Below, one piece after another: positions 31,390 to 43,479 of a stretch of DNA of 64,000 nucleotides. The stretch spans positions 1-64,000 of the forward strand of contig LXGT01000069.1 of NCBI GenBank assembly GCA_001640655.1. Reading direction: 5' to 3'. Positions within the stretch are counted from its first letter, which is position 1, and every line of letters starts with the position of its first letter. The stretch is from Endoconidiophora laricicola (taxonomy: Eukaryota > Ascomycota > Sordariomycetes > Microascales > Ceratocystidaceae). The position numbers were made by a program, and so were the translations under genes. The notes below the pieces were generated by a model, which saw only the letters and a program-made list of their open reading frames with translations, searched no databases and had not been told where the DNA came from.

Positions 31390-33457
31390 TCACTTCTGCT
31401 CCAAAGTCAGCTTAGCCGTCTCATGAGTCAACTTCTTCTCACCCTCGCCTGTACCACCAGCCACAGCCGTGGATGTTTGCCCCATCTTCTTCCGCTCCTT
31501 GGCGGCTAACTTGCTTGCCTTCTTCGCTGCCAGCTTATCTGCTTGCTCCTGCTTCTGCCGGCGCAACTCCTCGCCACCGTATGCGTCCTTCCACTCGTCG
31601 ATCTTCGACGCAGGGATGACCGAAAATAGTAGATTCGGTTCGCCAATCTCGTGTCCCGCCTTGATTGTGTCGGTCTTAAAGATGTCTGGAATCGTGGGCG
31701 ACGGCACTACACCGAGTTGCTTGAAGATGGACTCGGCCGTTTTGGGCATGTATGGCGCCAGCATAGAGGCTAGTAGGTAGATATGGTTGAGCACATGGGC
31801 AATCACGGCCGCGCACTTTTGCGGCTCTTCAGCTAATAGCTTGTTGTCTAGCTTGTTGTCTTGTAGGAACTTGTTACCCAGGTACGAGAGCTGTAGAATG
31901 TCGCTGATGCCGGCGCGGAGCTTGATGCCCTCCATGTGCTCAATGTATTGCGCAAGGATAACATTAGTCTGCGTGTCATGTTTGGCAATGATGTCGTCGG
32001 TATAGGTGCCGAAGTCGGGGACCTTGCCGTCAAGTTTAACCTTGCAAAACTTGACCGAGCGCTGAACGAGATTGCCAATGTTCTTTAGCAAATCGTTGTT
32101 GTTGGCATCAACAAACTCTTCCCACTTGAACTCGGTATCGTTGGTTTCGGGCCGTCTCGACAGCAAGTAGTAGCGCCACACATCAGCATCGATGCCTGTA
32201 TCCTTAGCGTTGTTGCCAAAGACGCCGACGCCCTTAGACTTGCTGAACTTGCCGTTCTCGTAGTTGAGATACTCTGAAGCCGACAGCTTGTGCACCTTGG
32301 TCCAGTCCTGGCCTGTTCCTAATAGGGACCCGGGGAAGATAATTGTGTGGAACTGCACGTTGTCTTTGCCCATGAATTGATACAACTTGACGTTGTCGGG
32401 GTTCTTCCACCACTTTTCCCAGTTCCGTGTCTCGGTGTTCTCACCGTCAGTATAGTTGGCTGTGATGGAGATATAGCCGATGCAGGCATCAAACCACACG
32501 TAAAACACCTTGCTAAGATAATCCTCCTTGGATAAACCCTCGAGCTCAGTGGGAATCGGCACACCCCACTTGAGATCACGGGTAATGGCTCTAGGCTTCA
32601 AGCCCTTGTCAATCCATGACTGTGTGATGGATGCACAGTTGGCCGACCACTCACCCTCCTTGCTGGCCTTGTTAAACCATTCAATGATACGCTTGTCTAG
32701 CTGATCTAGCTTGATGTACAGATGCTTGGTAGTCTTGCGAATCGGAGTTGAGCCGTCAACCTTGCAGCGGGGGTTGATCAGCCAACCGGTAGCACGAGCC
32801 TCGTCAGCCTGTGTATCGTTGGCGTCCTTGTTTTCAGGCTCCAGAGGATCTAGCAGCGAACCGCACTTGTCGCACTGGTCACCGCGGGCGCCCAGATCGT
32901 GGCAGATGGAGCACTCGCCCTCAACGAACCGGTCGGCGAGGAAAGTGTTGTGTGACTCAACAGAGCAGAAGGGCTGGGTGCTAGCCCGCTCTTCGATGTG
33001 GCCGTTGTTCCATAACTCGGTGAATATCTCCTGAACAATAGCAGTCTGCTGCACAGTGGGCGTGCGACCAAAGATGTCAAAGTCGATGTTGAACCAGTCG
33101 TAGATAGACTTGTGCATGGCGTGGTACTTGGCACACAACGTAGCGGGGTCAACACCTTCTTCCAGAGCCTTAGTTTCGGTGGCTGTGCCGTATTCGTCCT
33201 AAAGAAGCACCCTGATGTTAGGAAAAACTGGCTGGACTATATGCTTACAGTTTACATTGACGGAGATGACTTACAGAGCCGCACACGTACAGCGACTGGT
33301 AGCCGCGGGCTTTACAGTAGCGCGAGAACACATCGGCTGGTAGGACGCTTCCAGTGACATTTCCCAGATGAGGCACGTTGTTGACATACGGAAGCGCACT
33401 AGTGATCAGCACGTTGCGCTTGCCCTCAATGGGCATGATGGGCTGTTTGGCGGCCAT
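31390..33457 (-). CDS. MES1: cytosolic methionyl-tRNA synthetase
   Basis: Class I aminoacyl-tRNA synthetase that charges tRNA-Met, including the initiator. Two exons: 33457-33275 and 33198-31390, about 663 aa; the intron has GTAAGT, a CCTAAC branch point and TTTAG. The Rossmann fold begins at once: TSALPYVNNVPHLGN contains the HIGH-type motif (HLGN). A zinc knuckle follows (CSICHDLGARGDQCDKCG), then FYVWFDACIGY and the KMSKS-type loop KFSKSKG. The anticodon-binding helical domain follows, and the C-terminal tail is Lys/Ala-rich (ADKLAAKKASKLAAKERKK). There is no mitochondrial presequence. Unlike the yeast cytosolic enzyme, there is no GST-like N-terminal domain; translation starts about 17 residues before the catalytic core. 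The conserved DEYGT segment follows directly after the splice, which confirms it. Confidence 0.95.
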
Positions 33458-33939
33458 GACTCACGACAATTTCGACGAGGTGGCAGATGCTTCGGATAGA
33501 TAGATGATAGATTGGCAAAGAAGTCTGTTGAAATACCCAAATGAGTTATTGATTAGAACGAGAAGTGGGATATATAGAAGATATGATGTTGCATTGATAA
33601 TTAGCAAAAAATATCAAAAGAAACTCACGTTGAAACGTCTAACGGATATCTCTAATTATATGACGTTTTTGGCTATCTCAGGGATAGCTTTGATGGAAGA
33701 GTTTCTAGGCCGTTTGTATGTCTGATGAAAAAAATTACGCACAGGACCCTTAAGAGAAGCAGAAAATAGGGCAAATTGTTTAGTTGAATGAACATCTATT
33801 AATTAGTGTAGGCATAACACTGCTAGCTATAAAGTGTTAGTCCTTTCCTTTGTCAAATTCAGTTATCAAGCGCGGGGCAAACTGACTCAAAGCACAGCAC
33901 ATTTGATGTAATGAACATTAGATAATAATGGATTCTGGA

Positions 33940-33968
33940 CACGTGATTTATCACGTGTTCCACGCGTG
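33940..33968. promoter_or_regulatory. paired CACGTG sites upstream of methionyl-tRNA synthetase
   Basis: Two CACGTG hexamers (33940-33945, 33952-33957) face each other as CACGTGAT and ATCACGTG with two T between, and a CACGCGTG palindrome follows at 33961-33968. They lie about 480-510 nt upstream of the MetRS ATG. ATCACGTG matches the yeast Cbf1 site RTCACRTG, known at methionine-pathway genes. Binding here is inference. Confidence 0.35.
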
Positions 33969-34568
33969 ATATGACAACCGACTTTTTATAATCATTAATC
34001 ATCTTATGAGGTTTCTGATAGGCTAAGCGTCACACAGAAGGGGAAGGAGGTGGTATATAATCTCTTTGATTTTCTATAGCATTTATGTATGATGTTATTC
34101 TGCTGTACTCTCCCAATACTATGATCTCATTGGTCAATAATATCCCTGAAGTGGCACGAACAAACCGTTCTGCAGTTTCCACGGCCCCATTTTGTTCTAA
34201 GAATAGTACTACCACCGACGAAGCAAACATCTCCATGCTAACTTCGTGACGTTTACATCCTGAAGCACATAAAAGATACCTGTTCTCGAGAAATCTGATA
34301 TAAAAGAAAAATATAACAATACTATTCACATCTTGATTTGGTAGTTATAAGTCTAGTTGTGGATATAAATCCGTAGAGCATAAGGTAGGTCGCTATCGAC
34401 AATTTAGCCACAATAGCCTCTAGCGTCTAAATGCCAACAATCTTTCACAACTTGAGAAAAGTAGAAAATTATACGTGACGATCATCTAATACTCAGCGAA
34501 CAAAATATAATGATTGGAAAAGCAACACTGTCAACTCACCACAAATTCTATCCTCTTAAGAGAGACAC

Positions 34569-34588
34569 GCCTGGGGAAAAGCCCAGGC
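34569..34588. repeat. perfect 7-bp stem-loop
   Basis: GCCTGGG (34569-34575) pairs with CCCAGGC (34582-34588) around a GAAAAG loop. A CTCTTAAGAG palindrome ends a few bases before it. No U-run follows. Confidence 0.5.
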
Positions 34589-37237
34589 CTGTACGGTCAC
34601 CGTGTGTTGCACGATAGGGAATGGACAAGCAGGAAGGAGACAGAAAACAAGAAGGTACTAAGCCGCGTTGTACTTCCACTAAGATGATAAAGTATATTTT
34701 ATTTATTATTGAAAAAAACTTTATTTCCTTGATTGGAGGTGTACCGATTCGATTTGCATCATATGATGTGCTCTTGCAGTTTTCTGCAAAGTTGGATAAC
34801 ATCACATCTTTCTTCGGCGTTGATAAAGGGATTTAGCCCGCAAGCACAATAGCCTTGCCTTATATTGGACCAGTCAACTTCGAGATATCTTGTTACGGGA
34901 CTTAAAAAGGCTGAGATGCTACCTCCGAGGGTGTTCTAATTTGTGAGACAAACACTTGTGCTTTCGAAGATTTGATCAAGAGTTCCCCGAAAGGCCTTTT
35001 GTCAACAATGAGAACCGCGAAATTCGACAAATGAACGACGACATGACGGTTGAAGCGACGATATCTTTGGACAACATGTGTTCGAGGATACCCGACAAGG
35101 TGAAATATTATATCATGTCTCCGGAAAGTGTCCCTCACAAATAACAATACTCTCAGAGATAGTCTAAACCGTTATAAGTATTGTCGATGTTGACTGGTCT
35201 GATGTAAGGCCATTGCGTGCCAACACTGAGAAGAGCGATGATTTGGAAAACATCACGAATAGTGGAGTCTGTAAGTTAGTCATTAGGCCCTTCTGCGACT
35301 TCAAAGCTAGGAATGCGTCTTACCAATGGCATAATCAAACAAGTATAGCTGCTACGGGCGCTTATACAAAGACAACCGAGGCATACCGAGAACCATCTCT
35401 ATTCTTGGACTATATTACAAGTATAGAAGGCAACTTATCTGCATAGCATAATGTAGATCATAAACCTGTGTCCTTTTTGGATCTAGCCGACAATTGCTTC
35501 TACCCTCAGTACTTCTGACCTTGGAAAGAGTTATCTACTATCCACGCCGAAACGTCCCCCACTATCTCTATGGATTTGCTGACCAGAAGATCTTTTTAAC
35601 GATAGATGCCATTCAGAAGCAAGGCGAAGACATGACGCGGGCCTGGGTAAAGGTACACACCTGGATAAATAATCTGCGTTATCGATTTGTAATATTCGCA
35701 ATTGAGGAACCTGCTTTGACAGTTGTGCACAAGTATATGAGCCTCATACCGCAGCCTATCTTCAAAGGGGTCAGCATAGATAGAGTTCCTTATGGTCTCC
35801 AACCTGAGACTACCGACGACCAACTTTAGCGGTTTCACCATAGTCTAGATTCATAGCTAACATCCTTGGATCATAATGGAACTTCGCCGAAACCATATCC
35901 TAGTGTACTATCACAACTATCACATCTTGATAGAGCATTGCTAGCTACACTATGCAATGTGTTTCCCGAATGAAAATTGCTCTTCACCTTCTACAGGCTC
36001 TATGGAACATCCTAATGTTCATTGAAGTGAGCGCTTTCCACATCCTGATGCGGAAATCTCTAATTGCATCTACAAAGCCTACCACCTTACGATCATAAGG
36101 GGCATTTGAGTTAGATTATGTAGTTGTAGAACGTGACATGATCTTACTGCTAATAACCAGAAGTTGAGCCCCGTACACCCTATTGCTACATATATATATA
36201 TATATATATATCCCGTCCGGAGTATCGAGATCTTACTTAATATCACATCATTGAATGGTAGATGATAAGCATCAAGTTCAAACTCTCGAGCACCACATGA
36301 AACTGCTGCCGAAGCCGCTGATAGCCTGAAGCCACAGCCAGACATGCATCCGCTGGATATCGACACGTTTGAGGTTCTGCTCGAAGTTCAGCTGGCTAAG
36401 AATATGGGCAAGGGCTGTGAGTGCCTTAATGAGTATAGCTCTTTCAACAAACGATGTGTGCCTTTCAGATAACCTTAACTGGATATGACTACACATCTTT
36501 CAGCTAAAGCGTGCCATTGGCACACCTCTATCTATTTGAATGGAATCTATACTTTTTTGAGAATTCTGCGAAGTTCGGTGACTGGCTGATCCCCTATGAC
36601 GTTAGCACTGTCACGCTCGAACTATAAATCCATTATCTACGCGTGTAGTTATACACCGCATGATGCTTATAATGGCTCCAAGCTCCGACTTTGGTAACAA
36701 GCTAACTGTGCCACGTGGTGTGCATACTAGACTAAAGAGACAGCGAACACTCTGGGGACTATTGACAGCTAAGATATAGAAGCAAATAGATGGAGATGTT
36801 TATCATGTCTAGAATCACGAGGCACATCGAATGACGAAAAGTGATGAAGCATAGAGTGTTGCCAACGCGCTTGATATTTTGGTTATCGGCGTAAACAAGC
36901 TGGGTTTTCTACCACTTTTCTTTTCACGCAAGAGACTCACATATGGTAAATAAGTAGTTTGACTGGTTCTGGATACTAGTCAAGATAGGATGGGCAATAA
37001 TGATGTTCCGTTCTTCTATATTATTCCGTAATGACTTGGAAAAGACATAAAAGTCCCATTCCCCTTTCCTGATAGATACTAGATACTAAAACCAAGAAAG
37101 CAAAAGAAACAAGACAAGTAAAAAGAAACCAAAAAGGCTCTATTACCATATATAATACAAAGTTGAGCTGCAAACAATGATTGCTCGACCTCTGCTTTTG
37201 CAAAGGACTCGACAAACACATTCTGTCATTTTATTTC

Positions 37238-39264
37238 TCACGACATGTAGTACTTGGGACCTTCACCTCCCTGGGGTACCTGCCAGTTGATGTCCTGCTC
37301 GGGGGCCTTGATATCGCACGTCTTGCAATGGATGCAGCTAGAAGAAAATAATAAGGGTTAGAAAACAAGCAAAGACAGGAGAATAGTCAGTGTCAAACTT
37401 ACTTTTGCGAGTTGATCTGGAAACGCACACCGTGCTTCTTGGATTCATCCTCGATATACTCGTAGACGCCAGCCGGGCAGAAACGCGCTTCTAGGCCCTG
37501 ATACTTGGGCCACGTAGAGTCAGCGTGGGCATCCCAATCTTTGACTTGCAGATGGACGGGCTCGTCCTCCTCGTGCATGGTAGCGGTACGTGAGACGCTT
37601 GTTAGCAGATCGAACGTGATCTTGCCGTCGGGCTTGGCATATTCGATCTTAGGGCAGTCACTGGCCTTTTTGGTGTTGGCGTGGTCCGCCGTGCTGTGTT
37701 TCAGCGTCCATGGCGTGCGACCGCGCAGGATGAACGCCTCGAGGCCTGAGTACATCATGCCGCCGTACAGGCCTAGCGGCGAGTGAAACGATGGGCGCAT
37801 GTTGCGCACCTCGTAAAGTTCCTTCCAGATGCTGCTATTGCGCAGGCTTTCCTCGTAGTCATATAGAAAGACGGAAGAGGCCGACTCGTCGGCGCCTAAG
37901 AGCGCCTTCCATGCTGCCTCAGCAGCTAGCATGCCGGATTTCATGGCATTGTGCGTACCCTTGACCTTTGGCACATTAACGAAGCCGGCTGAGTCACCAA
38001 TCAGCGCGCCACCAGGAAAGGCTACCTTGGGGATCGACTGGTAGCCGCCTTCGATCAGTGAGCGAGCGCCATACGATATGCACTTGCCGCCCTCGAGTGA
38101 CTCGCGGTAGAGGGGGTGCAACTTCATCTTCTGAAACTCCTGGTATGGCGAGATCCATGGGTTCGAGTAGTCCAGCGAGATAACCAGGCCGATGCTTACG
38201 AGATTCTCGCCAAAGTGGTACATGAATCCGCCGCCATACGTGTCGTAGCTGAGTGGGTAACCCATCGAGTGAGTGATGGAGCCCTTGTTGAACTTGGCCG
38301 GGTCGACCTCCCATACCTCCTTGATGCCCAGACCGTATGTCTGGTGCTGGCTGTCGCGACGCAGATCGAACTTGTTGATTACCTGCTTGCTTAGACTGCC
38401 GTGGCATCCCTCGGCGAAGAGCGTGATTTTGGCGTGAAATTCCATGCCGCGCTCAAAAGAATCCTTGGGCTTACCATCCCGGCCTAGGCCTAGATCGTTG
38501 GTAGCCACGCCCTTGACAGATCCGTCAGCATGGTACAGAACTTCAGATGCCGCAAAGCCGGGATACACTTCGACGCCGACCTCCTCGGCACGCTCGCCCA
38601 GCCATGTGGTAAACTGGTTCAGACTGACAATATAGTTGCCGTGGTTGTGCATTTGCGGTGGCACTGGTACAGGAAACGATATATTCTTGAGCAGGAAGCG
38701 CATGCGATCGTCGCCAGCTGGCGTCGCGTGCTCGAACCGGTTTGGGTTGGCCTCGTCTAGCCAGTCGGGAATTAGCTCTTCGATGGCACTGGGCTGTATT
38801 ACGGCACCAGACAGGATATGTGCGCCCACCTCTGCAGCCTTTTCCAGCAATAGCACGCGGAAGTCTTCGTTGCCGGCCGCGTTAGCCAGTTGCTTGAGGC
38901 GAATAGCCGCAGCCATGCCAGCAGGGCCACCGCCAATGATACACACGTCAACCTCGTCAGACTCGCGTTCAATGGTTGTAGGGTTGAAGTCGTCATTGGA
39001 CCTTTGAGTGGTCGATGTGCTAAAGACTCTGGGTGCCGACAGACTGGTGTGAGAAGATGAAGCGGGTGAGATCCATAGTGGGCGTCTATGTTGGCATAGC
39101 TGGCGAAACACTGAGTGTGGTGAGGAAGAAGCTGTGGCAGAGGAGCTGTGGAAGGTCGAGATGGCCCTTAGCGGTGATGATGGAGCAAGGCGGGCGGTGT
39201 GAAGCCATGAAAGCTGGCGCGACGAGCGCTGGAAGCCGCGACTGAAAGGAGCCGAGGACGACAT
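37238..39264 (-). CDS. electron transfer flavoprotein-ubiquinone oxidoreductase, mitochondrial
   Basis: Inner-membrane enzyme that passes electrons from ETF (fatty-acid and amino-acid oxidation) to ubiquinone, using FAD and a 4Fe-4S cluster. Two exons: 39264-37403 and 37337-37238, about 653 aa; the intron has GTAAGT and CTTCTAG ends. The first ATG is at 39264; the frame is open further upstream only through a TTG. The N-terminus is rich in Ser, Arg and Leu without acidic residues (MSSSAPFSRGFQRSSRQL), a mitochondrial presequence. FAD binding: DVCIIGGGPAGMAAAIRL. Later come GALIGDSAGFVNVPKVKG and the ubiquinone-side region. The cluster ligands are FCPAGVYEY near the end of exon 1, and CIHCKTCDIKAP, reached only after splicing (AAC codon split across the junction). 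Every ligand Cys is present. The C-terminus is GGEGPKYYMS. Confidence 0.96.
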
Positions 39265-40522
39265 GGCAGAAGAAGAGCAAAAGTTGCTGATGTGAGAGCA
39301 ACGGATACTGTCAGGAAACAAGTTGGCGCTAGTCAAAGCTGTGAAGTGATTGCCGGCTTTATATGTATGTACATCTAGAGGATGAGCGTTCTATAGACAA
39401 AGGAAAATGAAAACAAGCAAAAGTAGAAGCTAAGATAAATAGAATGAAGATTTCCCAACCGGGAGATTAATAAACAGAGAAAAGAGGAATGAGTCTATTA
39501 CTAGACGGGCGGAAGTTCCAAGTTTGTTAAAGGGCTAGAGATTCCCATACGTTTGGCTTGCTTTAACAAAATCAGTTATATATTCTTTTCTTTTTTTCTT
39601 TTTTCTTTTTTAGTATTTGTGTCTTCGCGGGGTGGGACCCGAGCTAATACTAAAACTGCTCTTTTTGTTATCAAGTGGGAAACGGAAATGTTCATTCAGC
39701 CGCAGGCTCTAACAGTAATTGATCAGCGCAAGAAAAATGGCAAAAGGTTCGATTGGGCAAAACTAAATATGTCCCATGAGTAAAAGAGGCATCTCATGGT
39801 AAAGATATAAGAGCTCACCGCTTAGTAAGCACTAAATTTTACTTTGTGTGAGCTTCTTGCCTATTCGGAACGAAAGAGCTCTGGCCGTTGTGTTTATAGT
39901 TGGCGCAACTGGTTCTCACTAAACTATCTCGGCGACAGATTCCGCAATTGGGTCATACAAAGCCTTCACTCATAGCTTTTCATCTTCAATATCACCCTAC
40001 AGCAGGCTTAGCCGAGCCCAGCCGATTCAGCCTAGACGTGTCTTGAACAAGAGGTCTCCAAGTTTTTTCACGAATCTCCAAATAAGCACTCAATGAAGAG
40101 CAATAAACTGAGCCATTCTCGGCAGGAACTTCTACTAAGGCGAACATGTGATAAGCAGTGATTTTCAATTCTCGGCTTCTGATAGGCTAGCTAATGTGGC
40201 CTAAAAGGTTAGATCCGTTCTATCAACTTCAGATGAAAGGCATAACCCTAATTCTAAATGTTAGACCTATAGCCCTGCTTACACTACCATTTCACGATAC
40301 TTCTTCTGATCGCCCAGTAAGGATGGTATTCCAACATAACTGAAGACATCCGATGTTACGGGCACTGAACCACGCCTCACAACTAGCTATCGGCCCGATA
40401 TGCTGCGAAGAGTCAGCGCTTTCGACGTCAGGTATAGATTATCTTCTTACAAAGGAAGTTCCGATATCGCTGGCCTTTGACGCGGAGGATAAATTTTAGA
40501 AACAAATCTGTAACCCTAAGTC
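39265..40522. other. spacer between ETF-QO and GH92 genes
   Basis: Promoter of the ETF-QO gene on the left and 3' side of the GH92 gene on the right. On the minus strand a 58-codon stretch at about 40168-39992 is open and of protein-like composition, but I do not recognise it and neighbouring frames carry many stops. It is treated as undecided. Confidence 0.4.
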
Positions 40523-43479
40523 TTATGGGGTTATCTTAAACGAAGATATTGGCACAGGCGGATAACTTGGTGGCAGATCGCCCGGCGCAGTGCCCCAATG
40601 GCTCTCGTAGTGGCCGACGACGAACTCGAGAATGCCGCCATTGACAAAGAAGTCATGTGAAATCCAATTCTTAGAGTAAGGTTTGCCGTTCAAGGCGGCC
40701 TTCTGGATATAATTGCCGTCGCCAGTACGGCGGATGACAACGTCTGGAGCGCCGTCGACCAGACTGCGTAGGCGCACTTCGCGGAAGAACGGTGCTGAGA
40801 GCAGGTATACGCTTTGGCCGGCGACAGGGAAGAAACCCATCATTACCATGCTGGAGAAGGCACCCATGGCACAGTCGTCGTTACCGGGGATGCCGTTTAT
40901 TGAGGCGTTGAACTGGGCGGGGATGTATTGATGGATCCAATAGGCACTGAGGGCAGGCCGTGCGGCATAGTGAAACTGGTAGACAGTCAAAAAGGACTGC
41001 TCGTTGCCCATGTAGGCGATGCCGCTCTCATGAAAGAAGTGCAGTCGTGAAACGAAGGCGTCAACACCACCAAGCGTGCGGATCAGCCCGGCCATGTCCT
41101 GTGGTACAAAGAAGGTGTAGAGCCATGGCGAGCCTTCATACGTGTGTAGTCGTGTGTCAAAGTAGCACTTGTGCATCTCGTCGACAGGCGAGCACGTGCG
41201 CACTGGCTGGTAGCCGAAGCTTCCGTTCATCAGCCGCGGCATCAAAAAGCCCGAGAAGCCCGAGCGTTGCTCGACGAGCTCAACTTCAGTGGCCCCAGCT
41301 GGCTTGGAACCCGGAGCCGGCTCGTGGTATATGTCGTCTTGGTCCGGGTTCCAGAGATTCTTCCAAAAGCCACTGCGGTTCATGTATTTTCTCTCGTCAT
41401 TAAGAAAACCGAGACCACGTGATAGGTGCGCAATGCAGAAGTCGTTGTAGGCGTATTCCACGGTGCGCGACACCGTCCGTGAGTGCGGTCCCGTCACCAG
41501 ATGATCCTGATGGTCCATCGCCAGATAGCCGTACTCGAACCACGACTCTAGGTTGCCGCGGCCTTCGAGGCCCCAGTTGGGTGGAGAAACTAGCCAAGGT
41601 TAGTATAATTACGACTACTCAATTGAATTTGATTGTGTGAGTTGCGTACCTTCTGCGTCCGAAACTATAGCTTCATATGCCAAAGTCCAGTTGATGCCCT
41701 TGGTGATGTTCTTAAGGTAGGCGTCGGCAATCACGACGTCAGCGTTCGATCCGCCCTATCGTCTGGGTTAGCTACAGTCACAATAGAGGTTAAGCAATAT
41801 CGTCTTACCTGCGTGAAGCCTTTGGAGAACTGCATGCGGCAGTCGGGCAGCTTGCCCTCATGCTTGTAGATATCCAACAGCGCACGCACCATCTCGGTCT
41901 GCGCCTCTGGATCGATGATAGTAAGCAGTGGGTGTTGGGCGCGGAATGAGTCCCAGATACAGTAAAACGAGTCATAGTATGGCTCCGTTGACTCCCACAG
42001 CGGATTCTCGCCAGTGTAGTTCTGCGGCGACAACAACGACCGGTACAGACCAGACCAAAACACCGTGCGCATTGCCGCGTCGACGCCGGTACTATCAACA
42101 CGCACGGCGGCTAGTTTCTCTCGCCAAGCTTCCTGAGCGGCGACCCTCGTACGCACAAAGTCGAAGTCGGGGATCTCATTCTCAGCGCTACGGCACGCCT
42201 GCTCCTCACTGACGAAACTGACGCCTACGCGCACTAGAAACTCGTGCTCGACTGGGGCGTCTGCTTCCTTATTACTGCTTACTGGGTTGAACTGGATCCA
42301 TACACCGCGAGACCCGCCACCGGCCTTGTTTACGATATTATCGGGAAGTGCAGATTCGCCGGGATATACGGCCTCATTGGAGAATGTGCCTGTGGCCTTG
42401 ACTGAGGACGATGGACTTCGCACATCGGCGCAGAAATACGCTTTGTACGAGCCTTGGCCGAAGCTAGGCCGGAATTTGCCCCAGCCTTGCATACGACGCA
42501 GAATGTCCTTGTTGTCGTTTGCGCTAGGTTTAGCTATGGACGCGCCGCCTGTACTACGGCTCTCGCTGAGATCGGCCACGTCGATGAAAAGCAGCGGCGA
42601 GGCGCCGGGTGTTATTGTGTGGCCCTGTCGCATATATGGCGCTGGTGCCGCGGGTGACTTGAAGCGGAACAAGTTTGTGTGCATGGTAGATGTCATCTCT
42701 ACGGTAATACCTGACGTCAGGCCGATGGAAAAATATCCCGCAGACGCGTATGCTGAGTCAGGCTGGCGTACCTGGTAGCGTGCCGTTGGCATATATTTAC
42801 ACTGCGACGGATCGTCTGCTGGGCACCCGGGATGTAGCCATAAGGGAAAGTTGCCCAGAGACGGGCTCTAGCACTAGGTTAGCTTCTAGCCCAGGATAGT
42901 CGGTCAGTATAGAAAAGACTTACACCTCCAGTTCCTGCATAATGTGAACATTAGTCTTCATTGCTATCAGTATTGTAAATACAGTGAGTGCAACTTACCT
43001 GAATCGTGCATTTGACTAAAGCCTTGTACCGGATTCTCGTCTGATACAAACCCTGCCGCATTCTCAGCGTGCGAAGCTGTGTCCGGGCACGGCTTAGCCA
43101 TGCCTTCAGTTGCCAAGCCAGCCAGTTAGTCGTCGGCCTAGCCTCAAGCAACAATTAAGCAAAAGGCGGGAACTCACCGTAGGGCAGAGACGGACCGGGG
43201 AATACATGGCCTGTGTATAGCTCTAGTCAGACGCTGTGTCTCAATATTCCGCAGCAAATAATAAGACTATGACATACCTCCGTTGGTGGTGCCGATTAGC
43301 GGGTTGATGTATTGCAGGATGTCGTCACTGTCCGGAGTCGATACAAACCCTAAGAATAACCCCGAGCCCGAAGACGGGCCTGATGCTGTAGGCCGGCTGA
43401 TATACAAGAAGCTGAGTAACAATACAAGAAGCACCAGCGTGCTGCGCACTGGCTTACTCAGGCGAAGCCTGACGGGCAT
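40523..43479 (-). CDS. glycoside hydrolase family 92 alpha-mannosidase, membrane-anchored or secreted
   Basis: GH92 enzymes are calcium-dependent exo-alpha-mannosidases that trim mannans or N-glycans. Seven exons: 43479-43278, 43210-43178, 43103-42999, 42934-42924 (11 nt), 42867-41809, 41755-41650 and 41589-40523, about 860 aa. The N-terminus is basic followed by a membrane segment (STLVLLVLLLSFLYI), so it is a signal anchor or uncleaved signal peptide. Family landmarks in order: YINPLIGTTNGGHVFPGPSL, then GFSQMHDSGTGGSPSLGNFP, which needs the 11-nt exon, then the sugar-binding half. In the C-terminal half come the catalytic-region motif GIPGNDDCAMGAF and HDFFVNGG. The C-terminus ends shortly after the beta-sandwich. 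All junctions keep phase and have GT-AG ends. The GNDD motif is one residue shorter than the form I recall; the rest looks intact. Confidence 0.92.
42924..42934 (-). other. 11-nt microexon of the GH92 gene
   Basis: Bases 42934-42924 lie between GCAG and GTAAGT. They complete a split Gly codon and add Thr-Gly-Gly, restoring the HDSGTGGSPS motif. Skipping it would shift the frame. Confidence 0.8.

Larger units (their letters stand above)
33458..37237. other. gene-poor interval with possible decayed coding sequence
   Basis: The first ~600 bases are the MetRS promoter. A (TA)n tract lies at 36190-36211. Between about 34950 and 35830 the plus strand carries open frames of 62, 77 and 111 codons in three different frames, and frames on the minus strand overlap them. 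None matches a family I know and no splice pattern links them. They could be a relic gene or chance. Confidence 0.35.

Noticed and set aside
39265..39336. Longer ETF-QO N-terminus
   Set aside because: The upstream open frame starts with TTG; the first ATG at 39264 gives a good mitochondrial presequence.
39992..40450. Minus-strand stretches with protein-like composition downstream of the GH92 gene
   Set aside because: Broken by many stops and a frame change, with no recognisable family; kept only as a note in the spacer entry.
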